Shown: positions 17,222 to 25,867, counted from the first letter of the stretch. The stretch is 64,000 nucleotides of DNA from Roseomonas acroporae (GCF_023223525.1 NZ_JALPRX010000071.1:1-64000); one strand, 5' to 3'. The notes: generated from the letters alone by a model not told the origin. A program made the numbers and translations.

Positions 17222-17860
17222 GTGACGGAATACCGGATGGTGTTGGCGCGGGCGGCCGGCGATGCGGGCGAGCGGATCGGTGCGGCGCGCCCGGCGCATC
17301 TGGCGCTGGTCGAGCCGATGGCGGCGGCGGGGGAACTGGTCCTCGGCGTGCCGCTGCTCGACGCCTCGGGGGCCTATGCAGGCTCCCTCATGCTGGTCAC
17401 GCCGGCGGCGGCCGAGCGCTACCTGGAGGCCGAGCCCTTCCGGCGCGAGGGCGTCTGGCGGGACTGGTCGGTGCACCCGTTCCGGCTGGCGCCGCTCGAT
17501 TACCGCCCGCTGCCGCGGGGGCCGGCGCCGGCCGTGCCGAGCCACACGGTCGTCATCGCCTGGGATGGCCGCGACGCGGCGGCGCCGGACCGCCGGCTCG
17601 CGGTGCGCGAGGCCCATTTCGGGCGTGCCCGCGCCGCCGCATCCGCGGGGATCATCACGCTGGGCGGCGCGCTGCTGGAGTCGCCGGGCGGGCGGATGAT
17701 CGGCTCCCTCGCCATCACCGCGCATCCGGACGTGGCGGTGGCCCGGGCGTGGTGGGCGGCGGATCCCTATGTGACGGGCGGGGTCTGGCAGGAGATCGCC
17801 TGGCACGCCACGCGCTTCGCGCCGCTGCCCTATCGCCCGCTGCTTGGCGCGGCGGCCTAG
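17222..17860 (+). CDS. tandem YciI-domain protein
   Basis: A 212-aa protein made of two YciI-like (ferredoxin-fold) domains, about residues 1-98 and 104-212. It starts at GTG 17222 with GGAGAGGAG just upstream. The second copy keeps the His (REAHFGR) and Asp-Pro (ADPYVTGGVW) of the putative YciI catalytic dyad; in the first copy the aspartate position reads AEPF, so only one half may be active. Both copies end with a LxPLxYRPL motif. YciI proteins are small stress-related or ring-processing enzymes of mostly unknown reaction. It follows srfC by 41 bp and is probably in the same operon. Confidence 0.8.
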   Translation: MTEYRMVLARAAGDAGERIGAARPAHLALVEPMAAAGELVLGVPLLDASGAYAGSLMLVTPAAAERYLEAEPFRREGVWRDWSVHPFRLAPLDYRPLPRGPAPAVPSHTVVIAWDGRDAAAPDRRLAVREAHFGRARAAASAGIITLGGALLESPGGRMIGSLAITAHPDVAVARAWWAADPYVTGGVWQEIAWHATRFAPLPYRPLLGAAA

Positions 17861-17973
17861 GGCGGATCCCGTTCGCCATGGCCCACCGAAGCCGCCCCGG
17901 CTCCCCGCCTTGTCGAGAATCCTCACCCGGCCGGGCGATTCCGCCCGATCGGGAGCCGTTCTAGGCCACGCGC

Positions 17974-19341
17974 ATGCAGTTCCGCATCGAGAAGGTCGAC
18001 GACCCGACCGGGCAGGTGACCGGCGCGCTGGTGTTCAGCCCGCCGCCGGCGCTGCCGCCGGAGGGCGCGCGCTTCGTGATCGAGCGCTTCGGGCGGGAGA
18101 ACAACCTGCTCGGCCCGCATGGCTGGGCGGTCTCCTCGACCGGCCTGCGCGCGCGGCAGGTGGAGAAGCGCGACGACGAGCTCTGGGTGCTGTTCGGGGC
18201 CGAGGTGTCCTACCACGTGCTGCCCGACACGGCGGTGCACGTCCGCCTGCTCGGCACCGGCGCCGAGGGCTCCGACATCTGGCCGCCGATCCCGCGCGGC
18301 ACCGCCCCGCCGGCGCCGCCGCGCGAGGAGCCGCCGCCCTCCTATCCGCCCGCCGTATCGCCGGCGGGCCAGGGGCGTGGCCAGGAGCCTCCGGCGCCGG
18401 CCCCGGCCGTCGCGCCGCCGATGGTGCCGCCCGGCCGGGACGAGGACGCGACGGTGACCCGGCCGCCGCCCGCCGGCCACGCGCCCGGGGGACTCCCGGC
18501 GGGGGCCGGGGTACCGGTCCCCGTTGGCGGCGACGACGACACGCTGAACCTGCGTGGCCCGGCAGCGCCTTCCAGCCCGCCGGGCACGTTCCCGGGCATC
18601 TCCCCGGGCATCTCCCCGGTCGGCCCGCGTGCCGGCACGCCGCCCCGCGTCGCGACCGGCGGGGCGCCGCCGCGGCGACGGCCGCGGGAACGCTGGCTGC
18701 CCTACCTGCTGATGATCCCCGTGCTGCTGCTGGGTGCCGCCGCGGCGTGGTGGATCCTCGATCGTGGGGTGCCATGGGCGCCGCGCGCCGGGACGCAGGT
18801 GGCCGAGGTTCCTCCCGGCGCCCCCGGGGCGCTTCCCGGGGCGCTTCCCGGGCCGGAGCCCACCCGGCCCCCGCCACCGGCCGATCCCCCGGCCCCGCCG
18901 CCGGCAGCTTCACCGGCGCCGTCGGCACCATCCCCGGTGGCGCCGGTGAAGCTGCCGGCGGCACTGGTGCCGCCCCGGCAAGCGCCGGCACCGTTCGAGC
19001 CGTCGCAGCCCCCCTGGGCCGCCCCGATGCCGGCGGCACCGGCCGTGCCGCCCAAGGGACCGCCCGCCGCCGCGGCGCCCGCCCCGGTCGCCGCCAGCCC
19101 CTTCGAGCGCGGCCAGGCGGACCGGCGCGAGATGGAGGCCTGGGTGGCGCGGCAGCCGCCCGGCGTCCGCTACGGCATCGACTACTGGGCGGAGCGTCGC
19201 AACCGGCCCAACCCCGGCGACTGCTTCCATCCCGACCCGCAATTCGTCCAGGGCTGCAACGAGGCACGCCGTCGCTTCGGGCCGGTCGACGCGCAGCGCC
19301 GGAGCGATCCGGATTACTGGCGCGGCTGGAACAACCCCTGA
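17974..19341 (+). CDS. Pro-rich single-helix membrane protein of the Srf locus
   Basis: A 455-aa protein I cannot assign to a named family. Residues 1-110 form a compact N-terminal domain (start QFRIEKVDDPTGQVTGALVF). A Pro/Ala/Gly-rich linker with short tandem units follows, then one transmembrane helix (LPYLLMIPVLLLGAAAAWWI, about 244-263), another Pro/Ala linker and a C-terminal domain of about 85 residues. That last domain has two Cys (GDCFHP, QGCNEA) and ends DPDYWRGWNNP, probably periplasmic. The layout (cytosolic domain, linker, helix, linker, periplasmic domain) repeats the design of the first three genes of the locus. The stop codon TGA is the first base triplet of a dispersed repeat. 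Confidence 0.75.
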   Translation: MQFRIEKVDDPTGQVTGALVFSPPPALPPEGARFVIERFGRENNLLGPHGWAVSSTGLRARQVEKRDDELWVLFGAEVSYHVLPDTAVHVRLLGTGAEGSDIWPPIPRGTAPPAPPREEPPPSYPPAVSPAGQGRGQEPPAPAPAVAPPMVPPGRDEDATVTRPPPAGHAPGGLPAGAGVPVPVGGDDDTLNLRGPAAPSSPPGTFPGISPGISPVGPRAGTPPRVATGGAPPRRRPRERWLPYLLMIPVLLLGAAAAWWILDRGVPWAPRAGTQVAEVPPGAPGALPGALPGPEPTRPPPPADPPAPPPAASPAPSAPSPVAPVKLPAALVPPRQAPAPFEPSQPPWAAPMPAAPAVPPKGPPAAAAPAPVAASPFERGQADRREMEAWVARQPPGVRYGIDYWAERRNRPNPGDCFHPDPQFVQGCNEARRRFGPVDAQRRSDPDYWRGWNNP

Positions 19342-19425
19342 GCATTCTCAGGCTGGGCGTACTCGCCCAGCGCCTTGGAAAATGCGCCGGATCAAGGGCT
19401 GGAGCCGTTCCGGACGGCATTCCGC
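19339..19425 (+). repeat. dispersed composite repeat, module B shortened (copy R4)
   Basis: Begins TGAGCATTCTC, carries the hairpin GCTGGGCG-tact-CGCCCAGC and a truncated second hairpin (GGAGCCGTTCCGGACGG). The TGA at its first three bases is the stop codon of the preceding gene. Confidence 0.8.
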
Positions 19426-19461
19426 TCCGGCGCCGTCGGCCGGGCGCGGTCCGACTCCGGT

Positions 19462-20250
19462 TCAGGGCAGGATCGGCGCCCGTCGGGGCGACGGCGCCGG
19501 GGGAGGCGTGACGTCGGGCAGCTCGACCTGGCTCGGCGCGCCGAAGCGGATGTTGTCCACCCCGAACCCGCCCTGCTCCGCCCCGACCAGATGGAATTCC
19601 AGCCCGGCGATGCGCGGCACCAGGTCGGCCGTGGCGAGACCCAGGAATTCCGCGCCCAGACGCCGGTTCGTGACGCGGCCCAGCGCCTGCCCCTGGCGGT
19701 CGTAGATGGTGATCGCCACCGAGCCGATGGCGTCGAACACGCCGCCCTCCAGCCCCACCGCCGCCTGGTCGGCGTCGAACCAGATCGCCACCGGGCCATT
19801 GAAGACCGGCGTGCCGCCGAGCTGCGGCGCCTCCTCCGGCCGGCTGCGGTCGATCAGGGTGAGCGCCGCCGGCGCCGCCGGGTCCAGCGTCAGCGGGGCG
19901 GAGGGGCGCCCGGCGAGGCAGCCGGTGGGCACCGCGCCGGGCGGGCACTCCTCCGGCCGCCCCATGCGCCGGCCCTGGAAGAAGCCGCCGAAGCGCACCG
20001 TGGGGCTGCCGGGGCCGCCGCCGTAGAGCGCGGGCGGATAGACCGGGTTCGGGGTGTGCGCCGGCAGCTCGCCGAAGGTGATGCGGCCGGCGCCGGCGCG
20101 GAACTGCGCCTCCTCGATCCGCTGCACGCGCCCCGCTTCCTGCGCCCGTGCCGGCGGCGCGCCGGCCGCCAGCAGCGCGCCGGTGGCCAGGGCGGCGGCC
20201 AAGGCCAGGGCGGCGGGCCTGGGCAGGTCGGGATGTCCTCGTCGTGGCAT
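19462..20250 (-). CDS. secreted protein of unknown function
   Basis: A 262-aa protein with a clear Sec signal (PRRGHPDLPRPAALALAAAL ... PPARAQE, cleavage near residue 37). I start it at the ATG at 20250, which places the signal at the N-terminus. The mature part has a Cys pair (EECPPGAVPTGC) and a C-terminal beta-rich region with IAGLEFHLVG and GGFGVDNIRFG, a motif common in extracellular jelly-roll domains. There is no anchor, so it is likely periplasmic or secreted. It converges on the Srf locus and is followed upstream by a Bug receptor gene. The function is not known. Confidence 0.65.
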   Translation of the reverse strand: MPRRGHPDLPRPAALALAAALATGALLAAGAPPARAQEAGRVQRIEEAQFRAGAGRITFGELPAHTPNPVYPPALYGGGPGSPTVRFGGFFQGRRMGRPEECPPGAVPTGCLAGRPSAPLTLDPAAPAALTLIDRSRPEEAPQLGGTPVFNGPVAIWFDADQAAVGLEGGVFDAIGSVAITIYDRQGQALGRVTNRRLGAEFLGLATADLVPRIAGLEFHLVGAEQGGFGVDNIRFGAPSQVELPDVTPPPAPSPRRAPILP

Positions 20251-20359
20251 CGGCCGCCTTCTCGCGGATGGACCCGTTCCATCCTCGGACAGGATGGCCG
20301 GGGCAGGAAGGGGGCCGCGGGCCGGACGGGCGCGCCCCAAGGCGGCGGGATGCCGCGGC

Positions 20360-21457
20360 TCAGTCCACCGTCGCCCCCGACTGCCGCACCACCTCGCCCC
20401 AGCGCGCCATGTCCTGCTCGTGCACCCGCCGGAACGCCTCCGGCGAGGGGTCGGCCGGCGGCGTGATCCCCTGGCTCTCCACCAGCCAGCGCACGAAGTC
20501 CGGCGCCGCGATGATGCGCGCCACCTCCTCGGCCAGCCGCCGCGTCACCTCGGGCGGCAGGCCGCGCGGGCCGAGCAGCCCGTACCAGGTGCTGCTCTCG
20601 AAGCCCGGCAGCCCGCACGCCTCCTCCACCGTCGGCACGTCGGGCAGCGGGCCGAGGCGGCGCCGCACCGTCACCGCCAGCGCCCGCACCTGCCCCTGGC
20701 GCACCGCGCCGATGGCCGGGCCGCTCTGGTTGAAGAACATCGCCACCTCGCCGCCGAGCAGCGCCGCCATGGCCGGCCCCTGGCCGCGATAGGGGACGTG
20801 CAGCAGCGAGATCCCGGCCGCCTCGGCGAACTGCACCCCGGCGAGGTGGGTCGAGGCGCCGTTGCCGGTGGAGGCGTAGGCCAGCGCCCCCGGCCGCGCC
20901 TTCGCCGCCGCGATCAGCTCCCGGCAGGTGGCGAGGCCGGGCGAGTGCTGCGGGCTGACGATCAGCACGTTGGGCACGTCGCCGAGCAGGGCGATGTGCG
21001 TCACGTCGCGCATCGGGTCGAAGGGCAGGTGGCGGTACAGCGCGGCGTTGATCGCGTGCGTGCCGGCCGTGGCGAGCAGCAGCGTGTAGCCGTCCGGCCG
21101 GGCGCGGGCGACGTGTTCGGAGGCGATGTTGCCGCCCGCGCCGGTGCGGTTGTCCACCACCACCGGCACGCCGAGCGCCTGCGAGAGCGGCTCGGCCAGC
21201 TTGCGGGCGTAGATGTCGACGCCCGAGCCGTTGGGGAAGCCGCCCAGGATGGTGATCGGGCGGCTCGGCCAGGGCGCCTCCTGAGCCGGGGCGGGGCGGG
21301 GCGGCAGCGCGAGGGCCGCGAGCAGCAGCAGCGCCGCGCGGCGCACGGCCTTTCGGGGCAGACCGGGCGAGGGACGGTTGGGCCAAGGAAAGCTGGGCCA
21401 GGGAAGGTCGGGCCAGCGAAGGTCGGGCCGGGAGGCGTGGGATCGCAAGCGGGACAC
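20360..21457 (-). CDS. Bug/TctC family tripartite tricarboxylate transporter receptor
   Basis: A periplasmic solute-binding protein of the Bug/TctC family: after the signal ([15 protein letters not shown] ... PAPAQEA) comes WPSRPITILGGFPNGSGVDIYAR, then VVVDNRTGAGGN and HVPYRGQGPAMAALLGGEV, all family hallmarks. These receptors capture carboxylates or related solutes. No TctA/TctB genes are near. The start is uncertain: GTG at 21457 or TTG at 21448 (GAAGG upstream) are reasonable, whereas longer in-frame readings run into a dispersed repeat. The sequence before the signal contains 15-nt tandem repeats encoding Trp-Pro-rich units, so the true start may be later still. Confidence 0.78.
   Translation of the reverse strand: MSRLRSHASRPDLRWPDLPWPSFPWPNRPSPGLPRKAVRRAALLLLAALALPPRPAPAQEAPWPSRPITILGGFPNGSGVDIYARKLAEPLSQALGVPVVVDNRTGAGGNIASEHVARARPDGYTLLLATAGTHAINAALYRHLPFDPMRDVTHIALLGDVPNVLIVSPQHSPGLATCRELIAAAKARPGALAYASTGNGASTHLAGVQFAEAAGISLLHVPYRGQGPAMAALLGGEVAMFFNQSGPAIGAVRQGQVRALAVTVRRRLGPLPDVPTVEEACGLPGFESSTWYGLLGPRGLPPEVTRRLAEEVARIIAAPDFVRWLVESQGITPPADPSPEAFRRVHEQDMARWGEVVRQSGATVD
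21382..21441 (-). repeat. 15-nt minisatellite at the Bug gene N-terminus
   Basis: Four imperfect 15-bp units of the type GCCAGGGAAGGTCGG. They encode the Trp-Pro-rich stretch before the signal peptide if the upstream start is used. Confidence 0.75.
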
Positions 21458-21633
21458 CTTCGGGAGCGGCGGCGGGGGTGGCTTTCCTTCTCGCCGCCTG
21501 TGGGCCGTGCCGGCGTTGCCGGTGAGGGGGCAGCGCGTCGCGGCCCGCCGCGCCGGGATCGTCGGCGTGACGGGCGGAGGCCGGTTCCCTCGCCCCTCTT
21601 GTCGCACGGTTCGGGCATCCGGCGCAGACCATC

Positions 21634-21736
21634 GGAGCGGATCGCCCGCGGGCGGACACGCCCGGCGGCGTGAATCCGCGCCGGGAACAACGAGCCACGG
21701 CGAACCGCAGCCCCGACCGGACTGCGGTTCGCCGTA
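21634..21736 (-). repeat. dispersed composite repeat, module A inverted (copy R5)
   Basis: Inverted module A: GGAGCGGATCGCC at one end and the hairpin GCGAACCGCAG / CTGCGGTTCGC (11-bp arms) at the other. The rest of 21458-22078 shows no convincing gene on either strand. Confidence 0.85.
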
Positions 21737-22078
21737 GGCGCAAACCCTCGGCGCGGGGCCGACGGCGGCGCCGGCCATGACGGAGGCGGCTGCGGCGGTT
21801 CACCAGCCGCGCGGCGCCTCTTCCCCTCCGCCCCGCCGGGGCGGCCGGCCGCTCACCGAGGGCGCGGACGGGGACGGGCGATCTCGCCGGGGCAGGGCCG
21901 GCGGAGCGACGCGGAAGCCGGGAAGGCGGGCCGGCTGGCCGTCGCCCTCGCAGCATCGCCGTCCCGGGCCACGGAGAACCCATCGGCATCGGCGCCCTGC
22001 GCCGGGCCGGGACGGACCATGCCGACCCCTACGCCGTCCGGCGCGAAGGCCGACCGTCCGCATCGGGGCGTCCGTGCG

Positions 22079-23302
22079 TCACGGCACGGCCTCGGCCGGC
22101 GCCGCCGGCACGATCAGCGCGCCGCCCGCTTCCAGATCCGCGATCTCGGCCGCGCCGAAGCCGGCCTCCGCCAGGATCGCCCGGCCGTCCTGGCCCAGCG
22201 CCGGCGCGGGGCCGGTGATCCGGCCGGGCGTGCGGGAGAACCAGGCGGGCATGCCGGGATAGCGCAGCCGGCCGTACCGGCTCTCCTGCTCGACGAAGAA
22301 GCCCACCGCCTCCAGATGCGGGTCGTGCAGCAGGTCGGCCGTGTCGTTCACCGGCGCGGCCGGGATCCCGGCGTCGTTCAGCGCGGCGAGCCAGTCCGCC
22401 GTGGTGCGCCGCGCCAGCGTCTCGCCGATCCGGCCGTAGATCTCGCCGATGTGCTGGGCGCGGCTTCCCAGCGTGGCGAAGCGCGGGTCCTGCATCCAGG
22501 CCGGCTCGTCCGCCACCCGCCGGAAGGCGCGCCAGTGCTTGTCGGTGTAGATCAGCGCCGCGATCCAGCCATCGGCGGTGCGGTACGGCCGGCGGTTCGG
22601 CGAGGCGGCGCGGCCGTAGACCGGCTCGCCGCGCGGCGGCTCGAACAGCGCGCCGTTGACGTGGTCGGTCAGCACGAAATTGGCCATGGTCTCGAACATG
22701 CCGACCTCGATCTCCTGCCCCTCGCCGGTGCGGGCGCGGTGCAGCAGCGCCATCAGCACGGCGTAGAGCGCGGTGAGGCCGGACACCTTGTCCGCCACCA
22801 GCGTGGCGGAGTAGGCGGGCGCGCCCTGCATCCGCTCCTGCAGCGCCGCCATGCCGGACATGGCCTGGATGGTGTCGTCGTAGGCCGGGCCGTTGGCGTA
22901 GGGGCCGCGGCGGGAGAAGCCGTAGACGTTGGCGTAGACGATGCGCGGGTTGGCGGCGGCGAGGTCGGCGTAGGTCAGGCCCAGACGCTCGATCGCGTCG
23001 GCGCGCATGGCGTGGATGAACACGTCCGCCGTGGCCGCGAGGCGCAGCAGCGCCGCGCGCGCCTCGGGCCGCTTCAGGTCCAGCGACAGGCCGCGCTTGC
23101 CGCGGTTGAGGTTGGTGAACATGGCGCCCATGGCGGGCGCGGCCATGACCGGCAATTGCCTGGTCGTGTCGCCCTCCGGGCCTTCCACCTTGATCACCTC
23201 GGCCCCGTGATCGGCCAGGATCTGGGTGCAGAACGGCCCCATCAGCACCGACGTCAGGTCCAGCACCCGGATGCCCGCCAGCGTTCCGTGCCCCGCCATC
23301 AT
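22079..23302 (-). CDS. CaiB/BaiF class III CoA-transferase
   Basis: A 407-aa family III CoA-transferase, which moves CoA between carboxylic acids in the cytoplasm through an aspartyl-CoA intermediate. It opens with LAGIRVLDLTSVLMGPF, has NLNRGKRGLSLDLK and YDDTIQAMSGM, and the catalytic aspartate fits D171 in VADKVSG. The start ATG at 23302 overlaps the stop of the upstream CAT-type transferase gene by four bases (ATGA), with AGGAAGGAGAGG just before, so translation is coupled. In the neighbourhood (acyl-CoA dehydrogenase, MaoC, CitE) it may activate a dicarboxylate such as itaconate or a methylsuccinate; this is inferred from context. Confidence 0.87.
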   Translation of the reverse strand: MMAGHGTLAGIRVLDLTSVLMGPFCTQILADHGAEVIKVEGPEGDTTRQLPVMAAPAMGAMFTNLNRGKRGLSLDLKRPEARAALLRLAATADVFIHAMRADAIERLGLTYADLAAANPRIVYANVYGFSRRGPYANGPAYDDTIQAMSGMAALQERMQGAPAYSATLVADKVSGLTALYAVLMALLHRARTGEGQEIEVGMFETMANFVLTDHVNGALFEPPRGEPVYGRAASPNRRPYRTADGWIAALIYTDKHWRAFRRVADEPAWMQDPRFATLGSRAQHIGEIYGRIGETLARRTTADWLAALNDAGIPAAPVNDTADLLHDPHLEAVGFFVEQESRYGRLRYPGMPAWFSRTPGRITGPAPALGQDGRAILAEAGFGAAEIADLEAGGALIVPAAPAEAVP

Positions 23303-24561
23303 GCCTCTCCTTCCTCCCGAACCGCCCGTTCCAGCGCCTCGCGGCATTCCGGCGCGGCGATGCCGATCAGCCGCCGGCGACGCTCCGCGAGGCCGCAGCC
23401 CCGCAGGTCGGCGGCGCCGTGCTCCGTCACCACCACGTCCACGTCGGCGCGCGGCGTCGTCACCGGGCCCGACAGCCGGTGGACGATGCGCGTCCCGCCC
23501 GTCGATGCCAGCGCCGGCAGGGCGATCACCGAGCAGCCGCCCGGCGAGCGCGACGCGGCGCGCGCGAAGTCGGCCTGCCCGCCGATGCCGCCGACCACGG
23601 CGCGCCCGGCCTGCTCGGCGTTGACCTGTCCGGTCAGGTCCACCTCGGCCGCGGCGTTGATCGCGACCAGGCGCGGCAGGCGCGCGAGCACCGCGTCGGC
23701 ATGGGTGTAGCCGCACGGGCGCAGCGCCACGGCGGGATTGCGGTGCACGAAGTCGTAGAGGGCCGCCGTGCCGACCGCCGTGGTCGCCACGCTCACGCCG
23801 GCGTCGATCGGCTTGCGCGCGTTGGTCAGCACGCCCGCGCGCAGCAGCCGCATCGCGGCGTCGCCGAAGATGCCGGAATGCAGCCCGAGATCGCGGTGTG
23901 CGGCGAAGCCGTCCAGGATCGCCTCCGGCAGCTCGCCCAGCCCGACCTGGATGGTGCTGCTGTCGGCGACCAGCGCCGCGACATGGGCCGCGATGCGCCG
24001 GCCGGCCTCGCCGATGCGCGGCGGCCGCGTGCCCAATGGCGCGCGGTCGGTCTCCAGCACCGCGTCGAGCCGGGCGGCGGGGATGGCGGCGTGGCCGAGC
24101 GTGCAGGGGACGCGCGGGCTGACCTCGGCGATGACGGTGCGGGCCTGCGCCACCGCCATGTCCATGTAGTCGACGGTGCAGCCCAGGCTGTGCGCGCCGT
24201 CGGGGCCGGCGGGCGGCAGCATGAGCAGGGCGACGTCGCAGCGCAGCCTGCCCTCGGCGAGCATCCTGCCCACCTGGCCGCCGTGCAGCGGCAGGATGTC
24301 GAGCACGCCGGCATTGGCCAGCGCGCGCGTCGTGCCCAGGCCGCCGATGCCCTGCATCGCGATGTGGTCGGCGTGCTCCGGCCGCAGCGTCGCCGCCAGC
24401 CCGGTGCCGAGCAGCACCGAGACCCCGCCGAGCGCCGCGCGCTGGTCCACCAGCGCCTCGACCAGCGTGGGCGGCTCGCCGGCCGCCTGCCCCCAGAGGA
24501 TCCGGTCGCCCGGCCGGATCAGCCCGCGTAGCGCGGGCGCGGCGGGATCGAGCCGCTGCAT
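23299..24561 (-). CDS. acetyl-CoA hydrolase/4-hydroxybutyrate CoA-transferase family protein
   Basis: A 420-aa CoA-transferase of the acetyl-CoA hydrolase/transferase (CAT) family. Family features include ILWGQAAGEPPTL near the N-terminus, EVDLTGQVNAE and GGIGGQADFARAA in the C-terminal half, and TEHGAADLRG near the end. It would exchange CoA between an acyl-CoA and a free acid. It lies between the class III transferase (4-bp overlap) and the acyl-CoA dehydrogenase gene (13-bp gap). RipA of Yersinia, an itaconate:CoA transferase, belongs to this family, which makes it a second candidate activating enzyme in this locus. Confidence 0.85.
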   Translation of the reverse strand: MQRLDPAAPALRGLIRPGDRILWGQAAGEPPTLVEALVDQRAALGGVSVLLGTGLAATLRPEHADHIAMQGIGGLGTTRALANAGVLDILPLHGGQVGRMLAEGRLRCDVALLMLPPAGPDGAHSLGCTVDYMDMAVAQARTVIAEVSPRVPCTLGHAAIPAARLDAVLETDRAPLGTRPPRIGEAGRRIAAHVAALVADSSTIQVGLGELPEAILDGFAAHRDLGLHSGIFGDAAMRLLRAGVLTNARKPIDAGVSVATTAVGTAALYDFVHRNPAVALRPCGYTHADAVLARLPRLVAINAAAEVDLTGQVNAEQAGRAVVGGIGGQADFARAASRSPGGCSVIALPALASTGGTRIVHRLSGPVTTPRADVDVVVTEHGAADLRGCGLAERRRRLIGIAAPECREALERAVREEGEA

Positions 24562-24574
24562 CGCGCGCGGCCGG

Positions 24575-25741
24575 TCAGTAGGATTTCGGCAGGTCGAGCA
24601 CGCGCTCGGCGATGAAGGAGAGGATCATCTCGCGGCTGACCGGGGCGATGCGCGGGATCAGGCTTTCGCGGAGGTAGCGCTCCACGTGGTATTCCTGCGC
24701 GTAGCCCATGCCGCCATGCGTCATCACCGCGGTCTCGGCGGCACGGAAGCCGGCCTCGGCGGCCAGGTACTTCGCGGCGTTCGCCTCGGCGCCGCATTCC
24801 GCGCCGCGGTCGTACAGCCAGGCCGCTTTGGCGACCATCAGGTCGGCGGCCTCCAGCTCCGCCCAGTTGCGCGCCAGCGGGTGCTGGATGCCCTGGTTCT
24901 GGCCGATCGGGCGGCCGAACACCACGCGCTCCTTCGCGTAGCGGCTGGCCTTGCGCAGCGCGGCGCGGCCGATGCCCACGGCCTCGGCGGCGATCAGGAT
25001 GCGCTCGGGGTTCATGCCGTGCAGGATGTAGTGGAAGCCCCTGCCTTCCTCGCCGATGCGGTCCTCGACGGGAATCTCCAGCCCGTCGAAGAACAGCATG
25101 TTCGAATCGACCGCGTGGCGGCCCATCTTCTCGATCAGCCGCACCTCGACGCGGGAGCGGTCGAGATCAGTGTAGAACAGCGAGAGCCCGTCGGTCTTGC
25201 GCCTCACCTGGTCGAGCGGCGTGGTGCGCGCGAGCAGCAGCATCCGGTTCGCGACCTGCGCCGTGCTGATCCACATCTTCTGGCCGTTCACCACGTAGCG
25301 GTCGCCGTGCCGCTCGGCACGGGTCTTCAGCTGCGTGGTGTTGAGGCCGACATTGGGCTCCGTCACCGCGAAGCAGGGCTTGTCGCGCCCCTCGATCAGC
25401 GGCGGCAGCATGCGCCGCTTCTGCGCCTCCGTGCCGAACACCACCACCGGGTTGAGGCCGAAGATGTTCATGTGGATGGCGGAGGCGCCGCTCATGCAGG
25501 CGCCGGATTCCGCGATCGCCTGCATCATGACCGCCGCCTCGGCGATGCCGAGGCCGCCGCCGCCGAACTCGGCGGGCATGGCGATGCCGAGCCAGCCGCC
25601 CTGCGCCATGGCGGCGTGGAATTCCTCGGGGAAGGCCGCCTCGCGCTCCTTGCGCAGCCAGTACTCGTCGCCGAAGCCGGCGCAGAGCTTCAGCATCTGC
25701 TCGCGGATGTCGGCCTGCTCGGGCGTCAGCGCGAAATCCAT
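24575..25741 (-). CDS. acyl-CoA dehydrogenase
   Basis: A 388-aa flavoprotein of the acyl-CoA dehydrogenase family: N-terminal helices from DFALTPEQADIREQ, then CFAVTEPNVGLNTTQLKTRA and KMWISTAQVANRML around the FAD site, and THGGMGYAQEYHVERYLRES at the C-terminus. The usual IYEGT segment that carries the catalytic glutamate in many members is replaced by PRIAPVSREM, so the active-site base may differ or the reaction may be unusual. ATG at 25741 is the first gene of the minus-strand operon; a divergent Bug gene starts 166 bp away. A similar dehydrogenase accompanies the itaconate genes of Pseudomonas aeruginosa. Confidence 0.86.
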   Translation of the reverse strand: MDFALTPEQADIREQMLKLCAGFGDEYWLRKEREAAFPEEFHAAMAQGGWLGIAMPAEFGGGGLGIAEAAVMMQAIAESGACMSGASAIHMNIFGLNPVVVFGTEAQKRRMLPPLIEGRDKPCFAVTEPNVGLNTTQLKTRAERHGDRYVVNGQKMWISTAQVANRMLLLARTTPLDQVRRKTDGLSLFYTDLDRSRVEVRLIEKMGRHAVDSNMLFFDGLEIPVEDRIGEEGRGFHYILHGMNPERILIAAEAVGIGRAALRKASRYAKERVVFGRPIGQNQGIQHPLARNWAELEAADLMVAKAAWLYDRGAECGAEANAAKYLAAEAGFRAAETAVMTHGGMGYAQEYHVERYLRESLIPRIAPVSREMILSFIAERVLDLPKSY

Positions 25742-25827
25742 GGACGACGTCCCCCGTTGTTGGGCCCCATTGTTGGGCGCGAAACTGTGTCGCCGGGCCG
25801 CTCCTGTCAACACGCAACTTGACCGGC

Positions 25828-25867
25828 TCGTTCGGATCAAGCAGGCTGCATTCATATATTCGAACGA
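25828..25867. promoter_or_regulatory. inverted repeat between divergent operons, candidate IclR operator
   Basis: TCGTTCG (25828-25834) and CGAACGA (25861-25867) form an inverted repeat with centres 33 bp apart, about three helical turns, around the AT-rich CATTCATATATT. It lies in the 165-bp divergent intergenic region whose plus-strand operon contains an IclR regulator. A TTGACA box on the minus strand (25810-25805) could belong to the dehydrogenase promoter. Operator function is inferred. Confidence 0.4.

Noticed and set aside
21458-21778. N-terminal extension of the Bug receptor to an ATG at 21778
   Set aside because: It translates the dispersed repeat (21634-21736) and has no signal peptide until more than 140 residues in; start placed later.
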